This document shows, piece after piece, positions 15,874 through 25,900 of a stretch of DNA of 64,000 nt. The DNA is from Sphingobacterium sp. xlx-96 (GTDB taxonomy: Bacteria; Bacteroidota; Bacteroidia; Sphingobacteriales; Sphingobacteriaceae): NCBI RefSeq assembly GCF_011007365.1, contig NZ_WFKM01000014.1, positions 1-64,000 on the forward strand. The letters run 5' to 3'. The notes beneath the pieces are model-generated. The model made no database searches. It was not told the origin of the DNA and worked only from the letters and a program-made list of their open reading frames with translations. The translations under genes were made by a program, and so were the position numbers. The stretch's first letter is position 1, and every line of letters starts with the position of its first letter.

Positions 15874-16305
15874 CTATTTTTGCTCCCGGTAAAGCGGAGT
15901 CGCATTGAGACGCAAGGTCCAGCCATTTGAATCTTGCGTTAGATGAAACTTACCATTAGAGTAATTTTTAGCTTCTTTCTGTGTCAATAATATGCTGTTA
16001 TGCTCCTCGGGCACAAATATCTCAGCTTGTTTTTTGATACTGTCCACTACAACATAAGCAGCAGTTTGATAAGCACCGGAAGTATTTAGGGTATGTAGCG
16101 CTATCCCTTCCTCAAATGGCCTAATGCAGCCGCTCCGCAGTTGAGACCAGGTATAGCCTGCAGAGCGGCGGCATCCGTGCTTGTCTTTATCCCCGCCAAT
16201 ACGAGTTAGACTATCGGTAGTATGGTTTGAAGATGTTACTTTCGATGACTGGCAGCTTCCCAAAGTAAGCGCTAAAAGAAAAAATAATAACAGAGGTGTT
16301 TTCAT
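15874..16305 (-). CDS. Small lipoprotein with a conserved GGDKDxHGC...SAGYTW motif
   Basis: A protein of 143 residues. Lipobox LGSC (Cys18). After a Ser/Thr-rich linker comes 'IGGDKDKHGCRRSAGYTWS' and then a Cys in 'LRSGCIRPFEEG', probably one disulfide pair. I recall this Cys-containing motif from other secreted Bacteroidota proteins without an assigned function. The remaining 80 residues are beta-rich. Its gene ends opposite uvrB. Function unknown. Confidence 0.72.
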   Translation of the reverse strand: MKTPLLLFFLLALTLGSCQSSKVTSSNHTTDSLTRIGGDKDKHGCRRSAGYTWSQLRSGCIRPFEEGIALHTLNTSGAYQTAAYVVVDSIKKQAEIFVPEEHNSILLTQKEAKNYSNGKFHLTQDSNGWTLRLNATPLYREQK

Positions 16306-16347
16306 ATGTGAATAATTATTGATGAGTGTCTGTTCGCATTGTTATCA

Positions 16348-16368
16348 ATGAACTCGTTTCACTCGGTT
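16348..16368. repeat. Dispersed 21-bp intergenic motif, copy 2
   Basis: ATGAACTC-GT-TTCACTCGGTT, 19 of 21 positions identical with 944-964. Confidence 0.5.
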
Positions 16369-16384
16369 TGTTTCTCTTCCGTCA

Positions 16385-16400
16385 TCCGCCAGTTGGCGGA
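16385..16400. repeat. REP-like palindrome, copy 1
   Basis: TCCGCCAGTTGGCGGA: 7-bp arms around GT. The GC-rich arms stand out from the AT-rich context. Confidence 0.7.
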
Positions 16401-16460
16401 CTCATGGGGTTTGTGCTTCACAAGACATGAGTATTTCATATTTGAATAATTACTTTGTGA

Positions 16461-16476
16461 TCCGTCAGTTGACGGA
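16461..16476. repeat. REP-like palindrome, copy 2
   Basis: TCCGTCAGTTGACGGA: same layout as copy 1 with one compensated base pair changed (C-G to T-A), so the pairing is kept. Confidence 0.7.
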
Positions 16477-16761
16477 GCGTTTGTCTTTTGAAGGCCCTTA
16501 ACTTGTCCCCGTGAGTTTTGTAGCACAATTTATGTTCCCCTTTTTGCGATGTGGAAAGATTGTGTATAAATTAAGACTTAAATACCCTTTTTTGTACAGA
16601 CAGTATATTACATATTTGTCTTTTTTTTATTGTATTTTAATTTTTAAATACATAAGTTTATGTTTTTTTAAACAAAATCTTTATTTTATTTAAGAAATGG
16701 CAATAGTGAATTGCCTTCTCCTATGTATAGATTTTTTAAGAAGTTACCAAAATATAAGTCA

Positions 16762-17793
16762 ATGAAAAAGCCAGTTTTGGTTATTAAGTTTGGATCAGCA
16801 TCTATCACAACAGACGGTGAAATTGATGAACGGATTGTGTTGGAGATCGCTCGACAATGTGCTGTCCTACAATCAAAATATAATATTGTGCTCGTCTCTT
16901 CGGGAGCGGTAGCAGCCGGTAAACGGTTTATCCCAAAATATACAGGAAGTCTAGCACAACGCAAGGCAGCAGCAGCCATTGGTAATCCCTTACTTATCCG
17001 TACTTATTCCATTTATTTTAAACCTTTCCGGATTGCATTGGCACAAAGTCTCTGTGAGCGGCATCATTTTTCCAATCGAAGTCAATTTTTACAATTGAAA
17101 AGTACATACGAGACCCTTTGGAAAAGCAACGTTATCCCTATAGCCAATGAGAATGATGTGGTAAGTAATAAAGAATTGAAATTTTCGGACAATGACGAAC
17201 TTGCTACGTTAATAGCAGCAGGTTTCGATGCCGAACAGTTGCTGTTCAGCACATCAGTACCCGGAGTATTGGATAGTCAAGGCAATGTTATTCCTGTAAT
17301 CGAAATCGTAGACAAAGATGCACTGGCATTGGCGCGAAAAGAGAAGACAGGTGTAGGACTTGGAGGGATGACTTCCAAACTCAATTTTGCACGATTAGCT
17401 ACGCAAATGGGGATAAAAGCAGTGATTTTTAGTATGCAGACGACGGATGGTATATTAAAAGCAATTGCAGGAGAGACTGGAACAGTTTGTTTGCCGCAAA
17501 AGAAAAAGGTCTCTTCCCGCAATAAATGGTTAGCCAGCGGAAGCTTAATCGTAGGGATGGTACGTGTCGACCAAGGTGCGCTGGAAGCTATACGGACAAG
17601 AAAAAGCCTTTTGGCAGTAGGAGTGATACAGATTGTCGAAGAATTTGTAGTAGGCGAGGTGTTTCAGATCGCAGACACAGTGGGGATAGTCCACGCTGTC
17701 GCTAAAGCAAAGGTTGACTCATCTACATTAAAGACGACTCCTGCTAAAAAAAATATGGCGATAGCACATGCCGATGACATCGTGCTTTTATAA
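16762..17793 (+). CDS. proB: Glutamate 5-kinase
   Basis: Catalyses ATP-dependent phosphorylation of glutamate, the first step of proline synthesis. From ATG 16762 the protein has 343 residues and opens with the family's 'KKPVLVIKFGSASIT' strand; upstream TTG/ATG starts at 16711 and 16723 would add a non-conserved tail. 'VSSGAVAAGK', 'IANENDVVSNKELKFSDND' and 'GVGLGGMTSKLNFA' mark the amino-acid kinase fold, and the last 75 residues are a PUA domain ('NKWLASGSLIVG'). proA follows 68 bp downstream, in the classic order. Confidence 0.95.
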   Translation: MKKPVLVIKFGSASITTDGEIDERIVLEIARQCAVLQSKYNIVLVSSGAVAAGKRFIPKYTGSLAQRKAAAAIGNPLLIRTYSIYFKPFRIALAQSLCERHHFSNRSQFLQLKSTYETLWKSNVIPIANENDVVSNKELKFSDNDELATLIAAGFDAEQLLFSTSVPGVLDSQGNVIPVIEIVDKDALALARKEKTGVGLGGMTSKLNFARLATQMGIKAVIFSMQTTDGILKAIAGETGTVCLPQKKKVSSRNKWLASGSLIVGMVRVDQGALEAIRTRKSLLAVGVIQIVEEFVVGEVFQIADTVGIVHAVAKAKVDSSTLKTTPAKKNMAIAHADDIVLL

Positions 17794-17861
17794 GGAACAA
17801 AGCGCAATGTGGAACGATAGGCATCCTATTGTAGAAAGTACCGATTTTAAAAAGTAGAAAA

Positions 17862-19109
17862 ATGAAAAGCATCCACCAACAACTTGCAAATAGCCGCAGG
17901 GCAAAAATAAGTATCAACAGCTTAGTAGTAGAAGATAAAAAGCGAATATTAATTGATATTGCGCGTCTTTTAAGAGCGAACAGTAAAGCTATCCAGTCAC
18001 AGAATAAACTGGATCTCGCAAAGATGGATGAAGCAGATCCGAAATTTGATCGACTGAAGCTAACACTTGAGCGAATCGAGGGTTTGGCGGACAGTGTGCA
18101 AGGAATCAGTGAACTTGGAGACCCTACCGGTCAGTTACTCAGTACGAAGGTACTACCCAATGGTTTATTGATCGAGAAGAAAACAGTAGCCCTGGGAGTT
18201 GTCGGTGTAATTTATGAGTCTAGACCCAATGTAACCATTGATGTGGCTACCTTGTGTATACAGTCGGGCAATGTCTGTCTATTGCGGGGCGGGAGCGATG
18301 CATGGCATACCAATAGCTATTTAGTAGGTCTTGTTCAGCAAGTATTATCCAATCATGGAGTGGAGCCTAATATCGTACAATTGCTGCCTACTGATCGGGC
18401 ATTGATGCACGAGTTGCTTAGTGCTACAGCATATGTAGATATTATAATACCACGAGGATCGCAGTCTTTGATCGATTTCGTACGTCAACATGCTAAGGTC
18501 CCTGTTATCGAGACGGGTGCAGGTGTATGTCATACTTATGTTGAATCGTCTGCAGATCTGGATATGGCCGCTAAAATTGTTGCCAACGCCAAGATTTCAC
18601 GGCCATCGGTCTGTAATGCGCTGGATACTGTTTTAGTAGACAATAACGTTTCTAAAGACTTTATCACCAAGCTTATTCCATTGCTGAAAGAAGCCAACGT
18701 CGAAGTATTTGCCGCAGATGAACTATATAAGCTATTTTCGGAAGAAGATTATCCCTATCTGCAAAAGGCAAAGGAAACCGATTTTGGGCGGGAATTTCTC
18801 GATTTGAAATGCACTATCAAAACTGTTACGGGGCTCGATGAAGCCTTAGTACACATTGCCGCATATTCCTCCAAACATTCAGAGTGCATTGTTTCTACAA
18901 ATTCAGATAAAATAACGACATTTATGAACTTGGTGGATGCCGCAGCAGTATATTCCAATGCTTCAACCCGTTTTACCGATGGAGGCGAGTTTGGACTTGG
19001 AGCGGAAATAGGAATTTCTACACAGAAACTCCATGCACGTGGCCCATTTGCTTTAGAAAAGTTGGTGACAGAAAAGTGGTTTGTCACCGGCGATGGTCAG
19101 ATTAGATAG
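17862..19109 (+). CDS. proA: Glutamate-5-semialdehyde dehydrogenase (gamma-glutamyl phosphate reductase)
   Basis: A protein of 415 residues, full length. It reduces glutamyl 5-phosphate to the semialdehyde with NADPH. The catalytic Cys251 lies in 'ISRPSVCNALDTVLV'; 'GVVGVIYESRPNVTIDVA' and 'VIETGAGVCHTYV' are family hallmarks. Second gene of the proBA operon; a small unknown gene starts 6 bp after the stop. Confidence 0.96.
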   Translation: MKSIHQQLANSRRAKISINSLVVEDKKRILIDIARLLRANSKAIQSQNKLDLAKMDEADPKFDRLKLTLERIEGLADSVQGISELGDPTGQLLSTKVLPNGLLIEKKTVALGVVGVIYESRPNVTIDVATLCIQSGNVCLLRGGSDAWHTNSYLVGLVQQVLSNHGVEPNIVQLLPTDRALMHELLSATAYVDIIIPRGSQSLIDFVRQHAKVPVIETGAGVCHTYVESSADLDMAAKIVANAKISRPSVCNALDTVLVDNNVSKDFITKLIPLLKEANVEVFAADELYKLFSEEDYPYLQKAKETDFGREFLDLKCTIKTVTGLDEALVHIAAYSSKHSECIVSTNSDKITTFMNLVDAAAVYSNASTRFTDGGEFGLGAEIGISTQKLHARGPFALEKLVTEKWFVTGDGQIR

Positions 19110-19115
19110 TCAGGT

Positions 19116-19502
19116 ATGGGAATTCGATACGAAAAAGATACGATTTTAAGCTGGATAAACGAGATGGGGAAGTTTCTTCGTCTGGTGGTGAGACAATGGA
19201 AAGGATTAGAAGAGGGGACGCCTTCTGTAGATATAGCGAAAGGATATGAAGAGTTCTTCCGGCATGATCGGGCCTATTTTGTTGCGCTCAGCGAGGAGGA
19301 AATTATCGATTACAGTATGCAGCTGGATCAAGAGCAGGTGAGACCCTTAGCACAGTTATTGATGTACGACGGATTGATCCATAAGGATAACAGTCAGCTG
19401 TCAAAAGCTAAAATTTTATTTGAACATTATATGCGCTGTACTGGAAGCTTTTCATTTGAAGATTACGGATTTTTGAATGAAATTAAAAAACACCTGAACT
19501 AG
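19116..19502 (+). CDS. Hypothetical protein, third gene of the proBA unit
   Basis: A protein of 128 residues, soluble and predicted mostly helical, with an N-terminal 'ILSWINEMGKFLRLVVRQW' helix and a C-terminal helical hairpin resembling a single TPR-like unit ('LSKAKILFEHYMRCTGSFSFEDYGFL'). It starts 6 bp after proA, so it is almost certainly translated from the same message. I do not recognise the family. Its place suggests an accessory to proline synthesis or just a hitch-hiking housekeeping gene; neither is shown. Confidence 0.75.
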   Translation: MGIRYEKDTILSWINEMGKFLRLVVRQWKGLEEGTPSVDIAKGYEEFFRHDRAYFVALSEEEIIDYSMQLDQEQVRPLAQLLMYDGLIHKDNSQLSKAKILFEHYMRCTGSFSFEDYGFLNEIKKHLN

Positions 19503-19517
19503 CAGCCGGGTTTGCTC

Positions 19518-20654
19518 TTATCGTAAGATATCTCTAGCGATTACCAAACGTTGTATCTCAGAGGTACCCTCATAGATCTGTGTAATTTTAGCATCGCGCA
19601 TCAGACGTTCCACATGATATTCCTTTACATAACCATAGCCACCATGTATTTGCACCGCTTCAACAGTATGTTTCATCGCTACCTCAGATGCATGAAGCTT
19701 CGCAATAGCAGCCTCTTTACCATAGGGTCTTTGTTGGTCTTTTGTCCATGCTGCACGGTATGTCAGCAAGCGCGCAGCTTCGATATCCACTTCCATATCG
19801 GCAAGTTTAAATTGTATAGCTTGATGGTTTGCAATAGGCGTACCAAAGGTCTTCCTTTCTTGGGCGTAGGCCAAGGCTAGATCATAGGCACCGGCTGCAA
19901 TTCCGAGTGCCTGTGCAGCAATCCCAATTCGACCACCGTCCAATGTTTTCATTGCAAATTTAAACCCAAAGCCGTCTTCACCAATACGATTTTCCTTTGG
20001 TACCACTACGTCAGAAAATAAAAGAGAATGTGTATCCGAACTTCGGATTCCCATTTTATTTTCTTTGGGTCCGATCGTAAAACCCTTACTTCCCTTTTCT
20101 AGAATTAGCACGTTGATGCCCTTATGTCCCAATTCAGGGTGTGTTTGGGCGATCACTAGATAGATATCTGCATTTCCTCCATTCGTGATCCAGTTCTTTG
20201 TTCCATTCAAGAGATAGTGGTCCCCCTGATCTGTTGCGGTCGTATGTTGTGATGAAGCGTCTGATCCCGCTTCAGGCTCCGATAATGCGAATGCACCGAG
20301 CTTTTCACCTTTAGCAAGAGGTATAAGATACTTTTGCTTCTGTTCTTCTGTTCCATAGGTCTCAAGGCCCCATAAGACCAGAGAATTGTGTGCAGACATG
20401 ATGACTGCGGTAGAAGCATCAATTTTGGCAATTTCTTCCAGTGCCAGTACATAAGCCAACGTGTCCATGCCAGCACCGCCGTATGCCGCAGAAGTCATGA
20501 TGCCCATAAAGCCCAGATCTCCCATTTTTTTTACAAATTCATAAGGAAATTGTGCTTCTTCATCCCGTTGTATTACGCCGTTTTTTAGTTCTTGTGCAAA
20601 TTCACGAGCAGCGCTGCTGATCATTTTATGTTCTTCAGAAAGTTCGAAATGCAT
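19518..20654 (-). CDS. Acyl-CoA dehydrogenase (short/branched-chain type)
   Basis: A protein of 378 residues, the usual length. FAD-binding 'FALSEPEAGSDASSQHTTA' and 'NGTKNWITNGGNADIY', the 'DGGRIGIAAQALGIAAGAYDLALAYAQER' helix, and a C-terminal 'QIHGGYGYVKEYHVERLMRDAKITQIYEGTSEIQ', where Glu362 is the expected catalytic base. It oxidises acyl-CoA to enoyl-CoA, passing electrons to ETF. Chain-length preference cannot be read from sequence. Convergent with the proBA unit, monocistronic. Confidence 0.93.
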   Translation of the reverse strand: MHFELSEEHKMISSAAREFAQELKNGVIQRDEEAQFPYEFVKKMGDLGFMGIMTSAAYGGAGMDTLAYVLALEEIAKIDASTAVIMSAHNSLVLWGLETYGTEEQKQKYLIPLAKGEKLGAFALSEPEAGSDASSQHTTATDQGDHYLLNGTKNWITNGGNADIYLVIAQTHPELGHKGINVLILEKGSKGFTIGPKENKMGIRSSDTHSLLFSDVVVPKENRIGEDGFGFKFAMKTLDGGRIGIAAQALGIAAGAYDLALAYAQERKTFGTPIANHQAIQFKLADMEVDIEAARLLTYRAAWTKDQQRPYGKEAAIAKLHASEVAMKHTVEAVQIHGGYGYVKEYHVERLMRDAKITQIYEGTSEIQRLVIARDILR

Positions 20655-20798
20655 GATATACTGTCTGTTGGTTAAATCAAATATAACTATTTTTATTATG
20701 CTTGCATAGTAAGTTTGTTAAAAATATTTAATTATTTTGCGGATTCAATAAAGACTACTATATTAGTAGTATATATAGCGTATTAAATATTTACAACT

Positions 20799-21434
20799 AT
20801 GAGTTTAAGATTAGGAGACGATGCACCAAATTTTCAGGTGCAAACATCGATAGGGAATATCGATTTCTACGATTATACAAAAGGTAGCTGGGTGGTATTA
20901 TATTCACACCCATCCGACTTTACGCCAGTTTGTACAACCGAATTAGGGCGTACAGCGCAGTTAAAAGCCGAATTCGAAAAGCGCAACGTTAAGGTCTTAG
21001 CCTTAAGTGTAGATGGTGTTGAGGATCACCTCGAGTGGATAAAGGATATCAATGAAACACAGAACACAACTGTTGATTTTCCGATTATTGCGGACAAAGA
21101 CCGGAAAGTCGCTGAGTTATACGATATGATCCATCCGAATGCCTCCACAACATTTACGGTAAGATCTGTGTTTGTGATTGGACCGGATAGAAAAATAAAA
21201 CTCACACTCACTTATCCTGCTTCAACAGGTCGTAACTTTTACGAGATCCTCCGCGTTGTCGATTCGTTGCAGCTCACCGCAGACTATTCTGTAGCGACTC
21301 CCGCAGATTGGAAGGATGGTGAAGACGTGATTGTGGTTCCTGCCATTAAGACAGAAGACATCCCTTCTAAATTTCCAAAAGGTTTTACGGAAATTAAGCC
21401 CTACTTACGTGTTACGCCTCAGCCGAATAAATAA
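20799..21434 (+). CDS. 1-Cys peroxiredoxin (Prx6 type)
   Basis: A protein of 211 residues. The peroxidatic Cys45 sits in 'SHPSDFTPVCTTELG'; there is no resolving Cys, and the long C-terminal extension with 'DGEDVIVVPAIKTEDIPSKFP' is the Prx6 dimerisation domain. It reduces hydrogen peroxide and lipid peroxides in the cytoplasm. A single gene with its own spacer upstream and a terminator downstream. Confidence 0.94.
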   Translation: MSLRLGDDAPNFQVQTSIGNIDFYDYTKGSWVVLYSHPSDFTPVCTTELGRTAQLKAEFEKRNVKVLALSVDGVEDHLEWIKDINETQNTTVDFPIIADKDRKVAELYDMIHPNASTTFTVRSVFVIGPDRKIKLTLTYPASTGRNFYEILRVVDSLQLTADYSVATPADWKDGEDVIVVPAIKTEDIPSKFPKGFTEIKPYLRVTPQPNK

Positions 21435-21454
21435 TTACAGGGTAATTTAAAAGT

Positions 21455-21488
21455 AAAAGTCCTTTCCGTAAGAGCAGAAAGGACTTTT
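21455..21488. terminator. Bidirectional terminator
   Basis: AAAAGTCCTTTC (21455-21466) pairs with GAAAGGACTTTT (21477-21488) between the convergent peroxiredoxin and SusD genes. Confidence 0.9.
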
Positions 21489-21505
21489 ATCGTTTTAGGC
21501 AGCTA

Positions 21506-22876
21506 TTAATAGCCAGGATTTTGAGACAGCCCATCACCAAATCCTATTTCCGATGCCGGGATTGGGTATAGGAAATGGGTTTCACTTTTGAGGCTGCTGT
21601 ATTTCTGCAGTGCTAGTTTTGTCCGACAATAGTCAAACCAAGTTTCTCCTTCAAACAATAGTTCTCTTTCCTTTTCCTCCTGTACGGCAATGATAAAATC
21701 CGTTAGATTTTGGTAAGTATCAACGGATGATATAATACCGGCTCTGTCTTGTACTTTTTTCAGCGAACTGTAAGCAGTCTGACTCACGCTATTATCGATT
21801 CTTGCCCTTGCTTCTGCATGGATAAGCAAGAGTTCCGCTAGACGAAGTGCAGTGACATTTTGACTCGCCGGAGAGAAGTTGGGGAATTTTCCCATAAAGT
21901 AGTTGTTTTTACTTCCCTTTTTTATGGAAAATGCTTTTCGCTTATCTTCCTGTTCGTACAGATCTAGTAATGTAGTGTCTTTTACAAAGAATAACACAGT
22001 GGCGTTATCATTGGATACAGCCGCTAACGGATTCGTAACTTGATCATTAAATTGTATTTCAAAGATCGCCTCGCTGGTGTTCTGTGTAGTCCATATACTT
22101 GAAAAATCGGATGCTAAACTGTATTTCCCGGAAGAAATAACCTCCTCGGATAAGTCTACAGCAGGTTTATAATCAGCAGTGAACGCTGCTTGATAGAGAT
22201 AGACTTTTGCCAACAATGCTTTTGCGGCCCAGTGTGAAGCGCGACCTCTACCTGCATCGCCGGTATAGGGATTTTCTTTAGGAAGGAGATCAGCTGCCTC
22301 AGTCAAATCTTTGATAATCTGTGTATATACCGCTTCTTTTTCCGATTGTGCAATAGCCAATGTGCTATTTTCGCGGGTATAAGCTAGCTTTAAAGGGATA
22401 CGTCCAAAAGCTCGAACGAGAAAAAAGTAGTTAAAAGCACGTATAAATTTAGCTTCTCCAATAAAGATGTTTTTCTTTTGATCGGTGATCATCGCCGAAG
22501 TCATGTTAGGTACTTCTTCAATGATTTGGTTGGATGAGTTTATAGTAGTATATAGTGCTTTCCACATATTTGCGACCCAAGGGTTGATCGTCTGTACCTG
22601 ATGTACACCAAAATTTTCATATTCGGGGTATGCAGCAGCGTGTCTGACGTGTCCGGCTGAGAATTCGGGAACAATTATGGTCGATTGACCGTATGAAAAC
22701 GAATTCATCATACTACGGTACATTCCCATTAAGGCAGCATTGGCGTTGGTTTCGGAGTTAAAGTATCCTTCTTGAGCTACCTGCCCCAAGGGGTCACGAT
22801 CTAAAAAATTATTACAGGAAGTTGTCAATCCGATAATTGTCGCCAAGAATAATAAGAGTATGTTGTTTTTATTCAT
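21506..22876 (-). CDS. SusD/RagB-type nutrient-binding lipoprotein
   Basis: A protein of 456 residues. Lipobox TTSC (Cys21), then 'NNFLDRDPLGQVAQEGYF', the classic SusD N-terminus. TPR-like helices follow ('FIGEAKFIRAFNYFFLVRAFGRIPL'), and the C-terminus has 'ALRLAELLLIHAEARAR' and 'LLFEGETWFDYCRTKLALQ'. It caps the SusC barrel from outside and hands over the ligand. No glycosidase or peptidase is linked, so the ligand (glycan, peptide or other) stays open. It lies 42 bp downstream of susC. Confidence 0.93.
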   Translation of the reverse strand: MNKNNILLLFLATIIGLTTSCNNFLDRDPLGQVAQEGYFNSETNANAALMGMYRSMMNSFSYGQSTIIVPEFSAGHVRHAAAYPEYENFGVHQVQTINPWVANMWKALYTTINSSNQIIEEVPNMTSAMITDQKKNIFIGEAKFIRAFNYFFLVRAFGRIPLKLAYTRENSTLAIAQSEKEAVYTQIIKDLTEAADLLPKENPYTGDAGRGRASHWAAKALLAKVYLYQAAFTADYKPAVDLSEEVISSGKYSLASDFSSIWTTQNTSEAIFEIQFNDQVTNPLAAVSNDNATVLFFVKDTTLLDLYEQEDKRKAFSIKKGSKNNYFMGKFPNFSPASQNVTALRLAELLLIHAEARARIDNSVSQTAYSSLKKVQDRAGIISSVDTYQNLTDFIIAVQEEKERELLFEGETWFDYCRTKLALQKYSSLKSETHFLYPIPASEIGFGDGLSQNPGY

Positions 22877-22918
22877 CTGTATAAATTTGATGTTTGTTGC
22901 TGATGAAAGCAGCTCTTC

Positions 22919-25900
22919 TTAAAATGTTAAGTTAAATCCTGTCGTAAAAATCCGTGGTTGTGGATAACTACCGTAATCATAACCATAAATTAATCCCGTA
23001 TTAGCTCCACCATGGTTAGAACTCACTTCCGGATCATAACCTCTATATTTTGTGAACACAAAAGCATTTTGAACGGTAGTATACCAACGGAGTTTTTTTA
23101 TTTTTAATTTTTCCGATAGTATGGAAGGTATGGTATAGCCTAACGTAATATTCCGGATTCTAAAAAAAGAACCATCTTCAATGAACCGGGAGGATATGGC
23201 TCCGTTGTTTAGATCACCTGGGGCCGGCCTCGGCACATCGGTAATATCTCCGGGTTTTTGCCATCTGTCTACAAAGTCAACCAGTTGGTTTGAACTGGGA
23301 TTGAAACCTTCTAAACCCGAGGCAAGATTATAGTTGAAGATATCATTACCGTAGCTAAATTGTCCCAGTATACTCAAGTCAAAGTTTTTATATAGAAAAT
23401 TATTGGTAATACCACCGAAGAAATCGGGGTTGGGATCGCCGATAATTACATGATCTGAATAATCTTTCGGTAGTACCATAGACCCGTCAGCCCCTAAGTA
23501 ATCGATCATTCCCGTCTGTGGGTTTACACCCATGGATCGCCAACCATAAAATACACCCAGCGGCTCTCCCGGTCGGGCACGATTCAGATCTCCGACACCA
23601 CCACGCATTTCAGTAAGTCCATTGGGTAAGGCCAGTACCTTATTTCGGTTGAAGGTCATATTAAGGGAAGTTGACCATTGAAAATCGCCCACGAGATTTT
23701 TTGTCGTTAACTCAAATTCAAAGCCTTTATTTTCTATCTCTCCCGAGTTAGTGAATCGGGTGCTGTAACCCGAACTGCCCAAAATAGGCAGGCCTATTAA
23801 AAGGTCAGATGTCTTCTTGTGGTAATAGTCGGCCAAAAGGGAGATGCGATCGTTTAAAAAGCCTGCATCCACACCGATATTCCATTGTTGTGTAGTTTCC
23901 CACTTCAATCCCTGATCACCCAAAATATTGGGTAGAAAACCAGGTGTCCCCATATAATTGTTTCCTCCAGAATACAGCGAGCGACTAGCATAGTTTCCGA
24001 TGTTTTGATTGCCCGTAATACCCCAGCTAGCTCTAAGCTTTAAATCACTGAACAACTTGGAGCCCTGCATAAAACCCTCTTGTTTGATGCGCCACGCACC
24101 TGCAAAAGAGGGGAATATAGCCCAGCGGTTGTCCCTACCAAAGCGAGATGAGCCGTCCGTACGAATATTAGCATTTAAGATGTATTTGTCTTTGTAGATA
24201 TACGTTGCGCGTGCAAATCCAGAAGCAATGGCCCATTCTTCAGGAAAAGAGTTTGCACCATTAATCACACCACCAGCTGTGATATAGGGGATATCATTAC
24301 TAGGAAAATTGGAACGTTGTGCATGGACAAAATCGAGGCGTGATTCTTGGAATGAGAAGCCTGCAAGTGCGTTTATACTATGATCGCCAAAAACCTTGTC
24401 GTATGTAAGTGTGGTTTCATTGATCCAGAGCTGATCTCTCGTATTACGGCGAGCACCGATCCCTCCTTGGCTCACATAAGAGCGTAACCCACTAGGAGGC
24501 ATAAAAAATGTCTCATCGATGAAGCTAACGTCTGTACCAAAGCTTGTTTTTAATAATAACTCAGGGACGACGTTATATTCGGCACTAGCATTCGCCAATA
24601 TCCGAAAAGTCTGTGCCTCATTGGTTGGTAATTGCAGCATTGCTGCCGGGTTTTCCCGCGTCACACGTACCTGATCGTACACATAATTTCCTTGTTCGTC
24701 GAAGACTGAGAGGTTCGGAGGAGAGAAAATGCCAACTTTGGTAGCACCTTCTTTAGAATTTTCTTCCTGTACACGTTGATTTACGGCCCGGGTGAGGTTG
24801 ATTGCGGTCGAAAATCGAAGCTTTTCGCTGTGCTGATGATCGAGATTAAGACGTCCGCTCAATCGATTGAAGTCGGACCCGAGAAGTACACCACCTTGCT
24901 TCATGTAGCCAATAGACGTATAATAGCGGGTCTTTTCACTGCCGCCACTGGCTGATAATTCATAGTTTCTAATTGCCGCATTTCTGAATATAGCGTCTTG
25001 CCAATTGGTGTTGACGCCAGGGTTGGCAAATATTTGCGCAGGCGCTTTATTCGTATCAATACCCAATTCAAGTCGGATACGGTAATAGTCCCGCATATAA
25101 TCCTGATACTGCTCCGTACTCATTAAATCATAGTATCGTTCTCTTGGTACCTGCGAGAAACCTTCATACATGTTGAAGTTAAATTGACTGTGTCCAGAAG
25201 TGCCTTTCTTTGTTGTAATTAAGACCACGCCATTTGCAGCTCTAGAACCATAAATAGAAGAAGAAGCCGCATCTTTTAATATTTCTATAGATTGCACATC
25301 CGAGGGATTTATAGATGCGAGTACATTAATACCCTGCGTTCCTCCGCCAAAATCAAATGTGGATCCGCCTGTAAAATTAGTTGTGCTATTGACTGGGATA
25401 CCATCAACGACGTACAAGGGGTCGGAGCTCGCGTTTATAGACGTGGTACCGCGCACACGGATGCTTACTCCTCCTCCTGGTGATCCTGACTTCTGGGTCA
25501 CCTGTACGCCCCCTGCTTTGCCCTGTATGGCTTGTGTGATACTGGGGAGGATTTCGTCTTCAATGTCTTTAGCTCCGATACTAGAGACTGCAGTAGGTAG
25601 CGTAGTACGTTTCATGGTACCATACCCGACAGAAATAACCTGTACCGATTCGATAGTATTGGTTTCGGTTGTTAAGACAACCTGAACAACATTTCTAGCG
25701 CCCACTGTTTGGCTGATCGCTTTGTAGCCAATAGAGGAAAAACGCAACCTGTTTTTAGCATTGGCTGCAATTCTGAATTTTCCGGATTCATCCGTTAAGA
25801 CCGTTGTTTTAGTGCCTTCTACATTTACGGAGACACCCGCTATCGGACCAGAAGGGCCGTTGACCACTCCCGTGATTATACCCTGGGTTGTTGTGGTGTC

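Larger units (their letters stand above)
16306..16761. other. Repeat-containing intergenic region upstream of proB
   Basis: A 456-bp spacer with a copy of the dispersed 21-bp motif (16348-16368), two REP-like palindromes (16385-16400 and 16461-16476), and a partial local duplication of the lipoprotein start region (about 16302-16322 resembles 16434-16455, both with TTTCATAT and TGAATAATTA). From 16540 it is very AT-rich. A 60-codon open frame at 16511-16693 lacks coding character. Confidence 0.6.

Noticed and set aside
16511..16693. 60-codon open frame upstream of proB
   Set aside because: It is a product of the very AT-rich spacer (Phe/Ile/Tyr-rich translation) with no ordered membrane pattern or conserved start.
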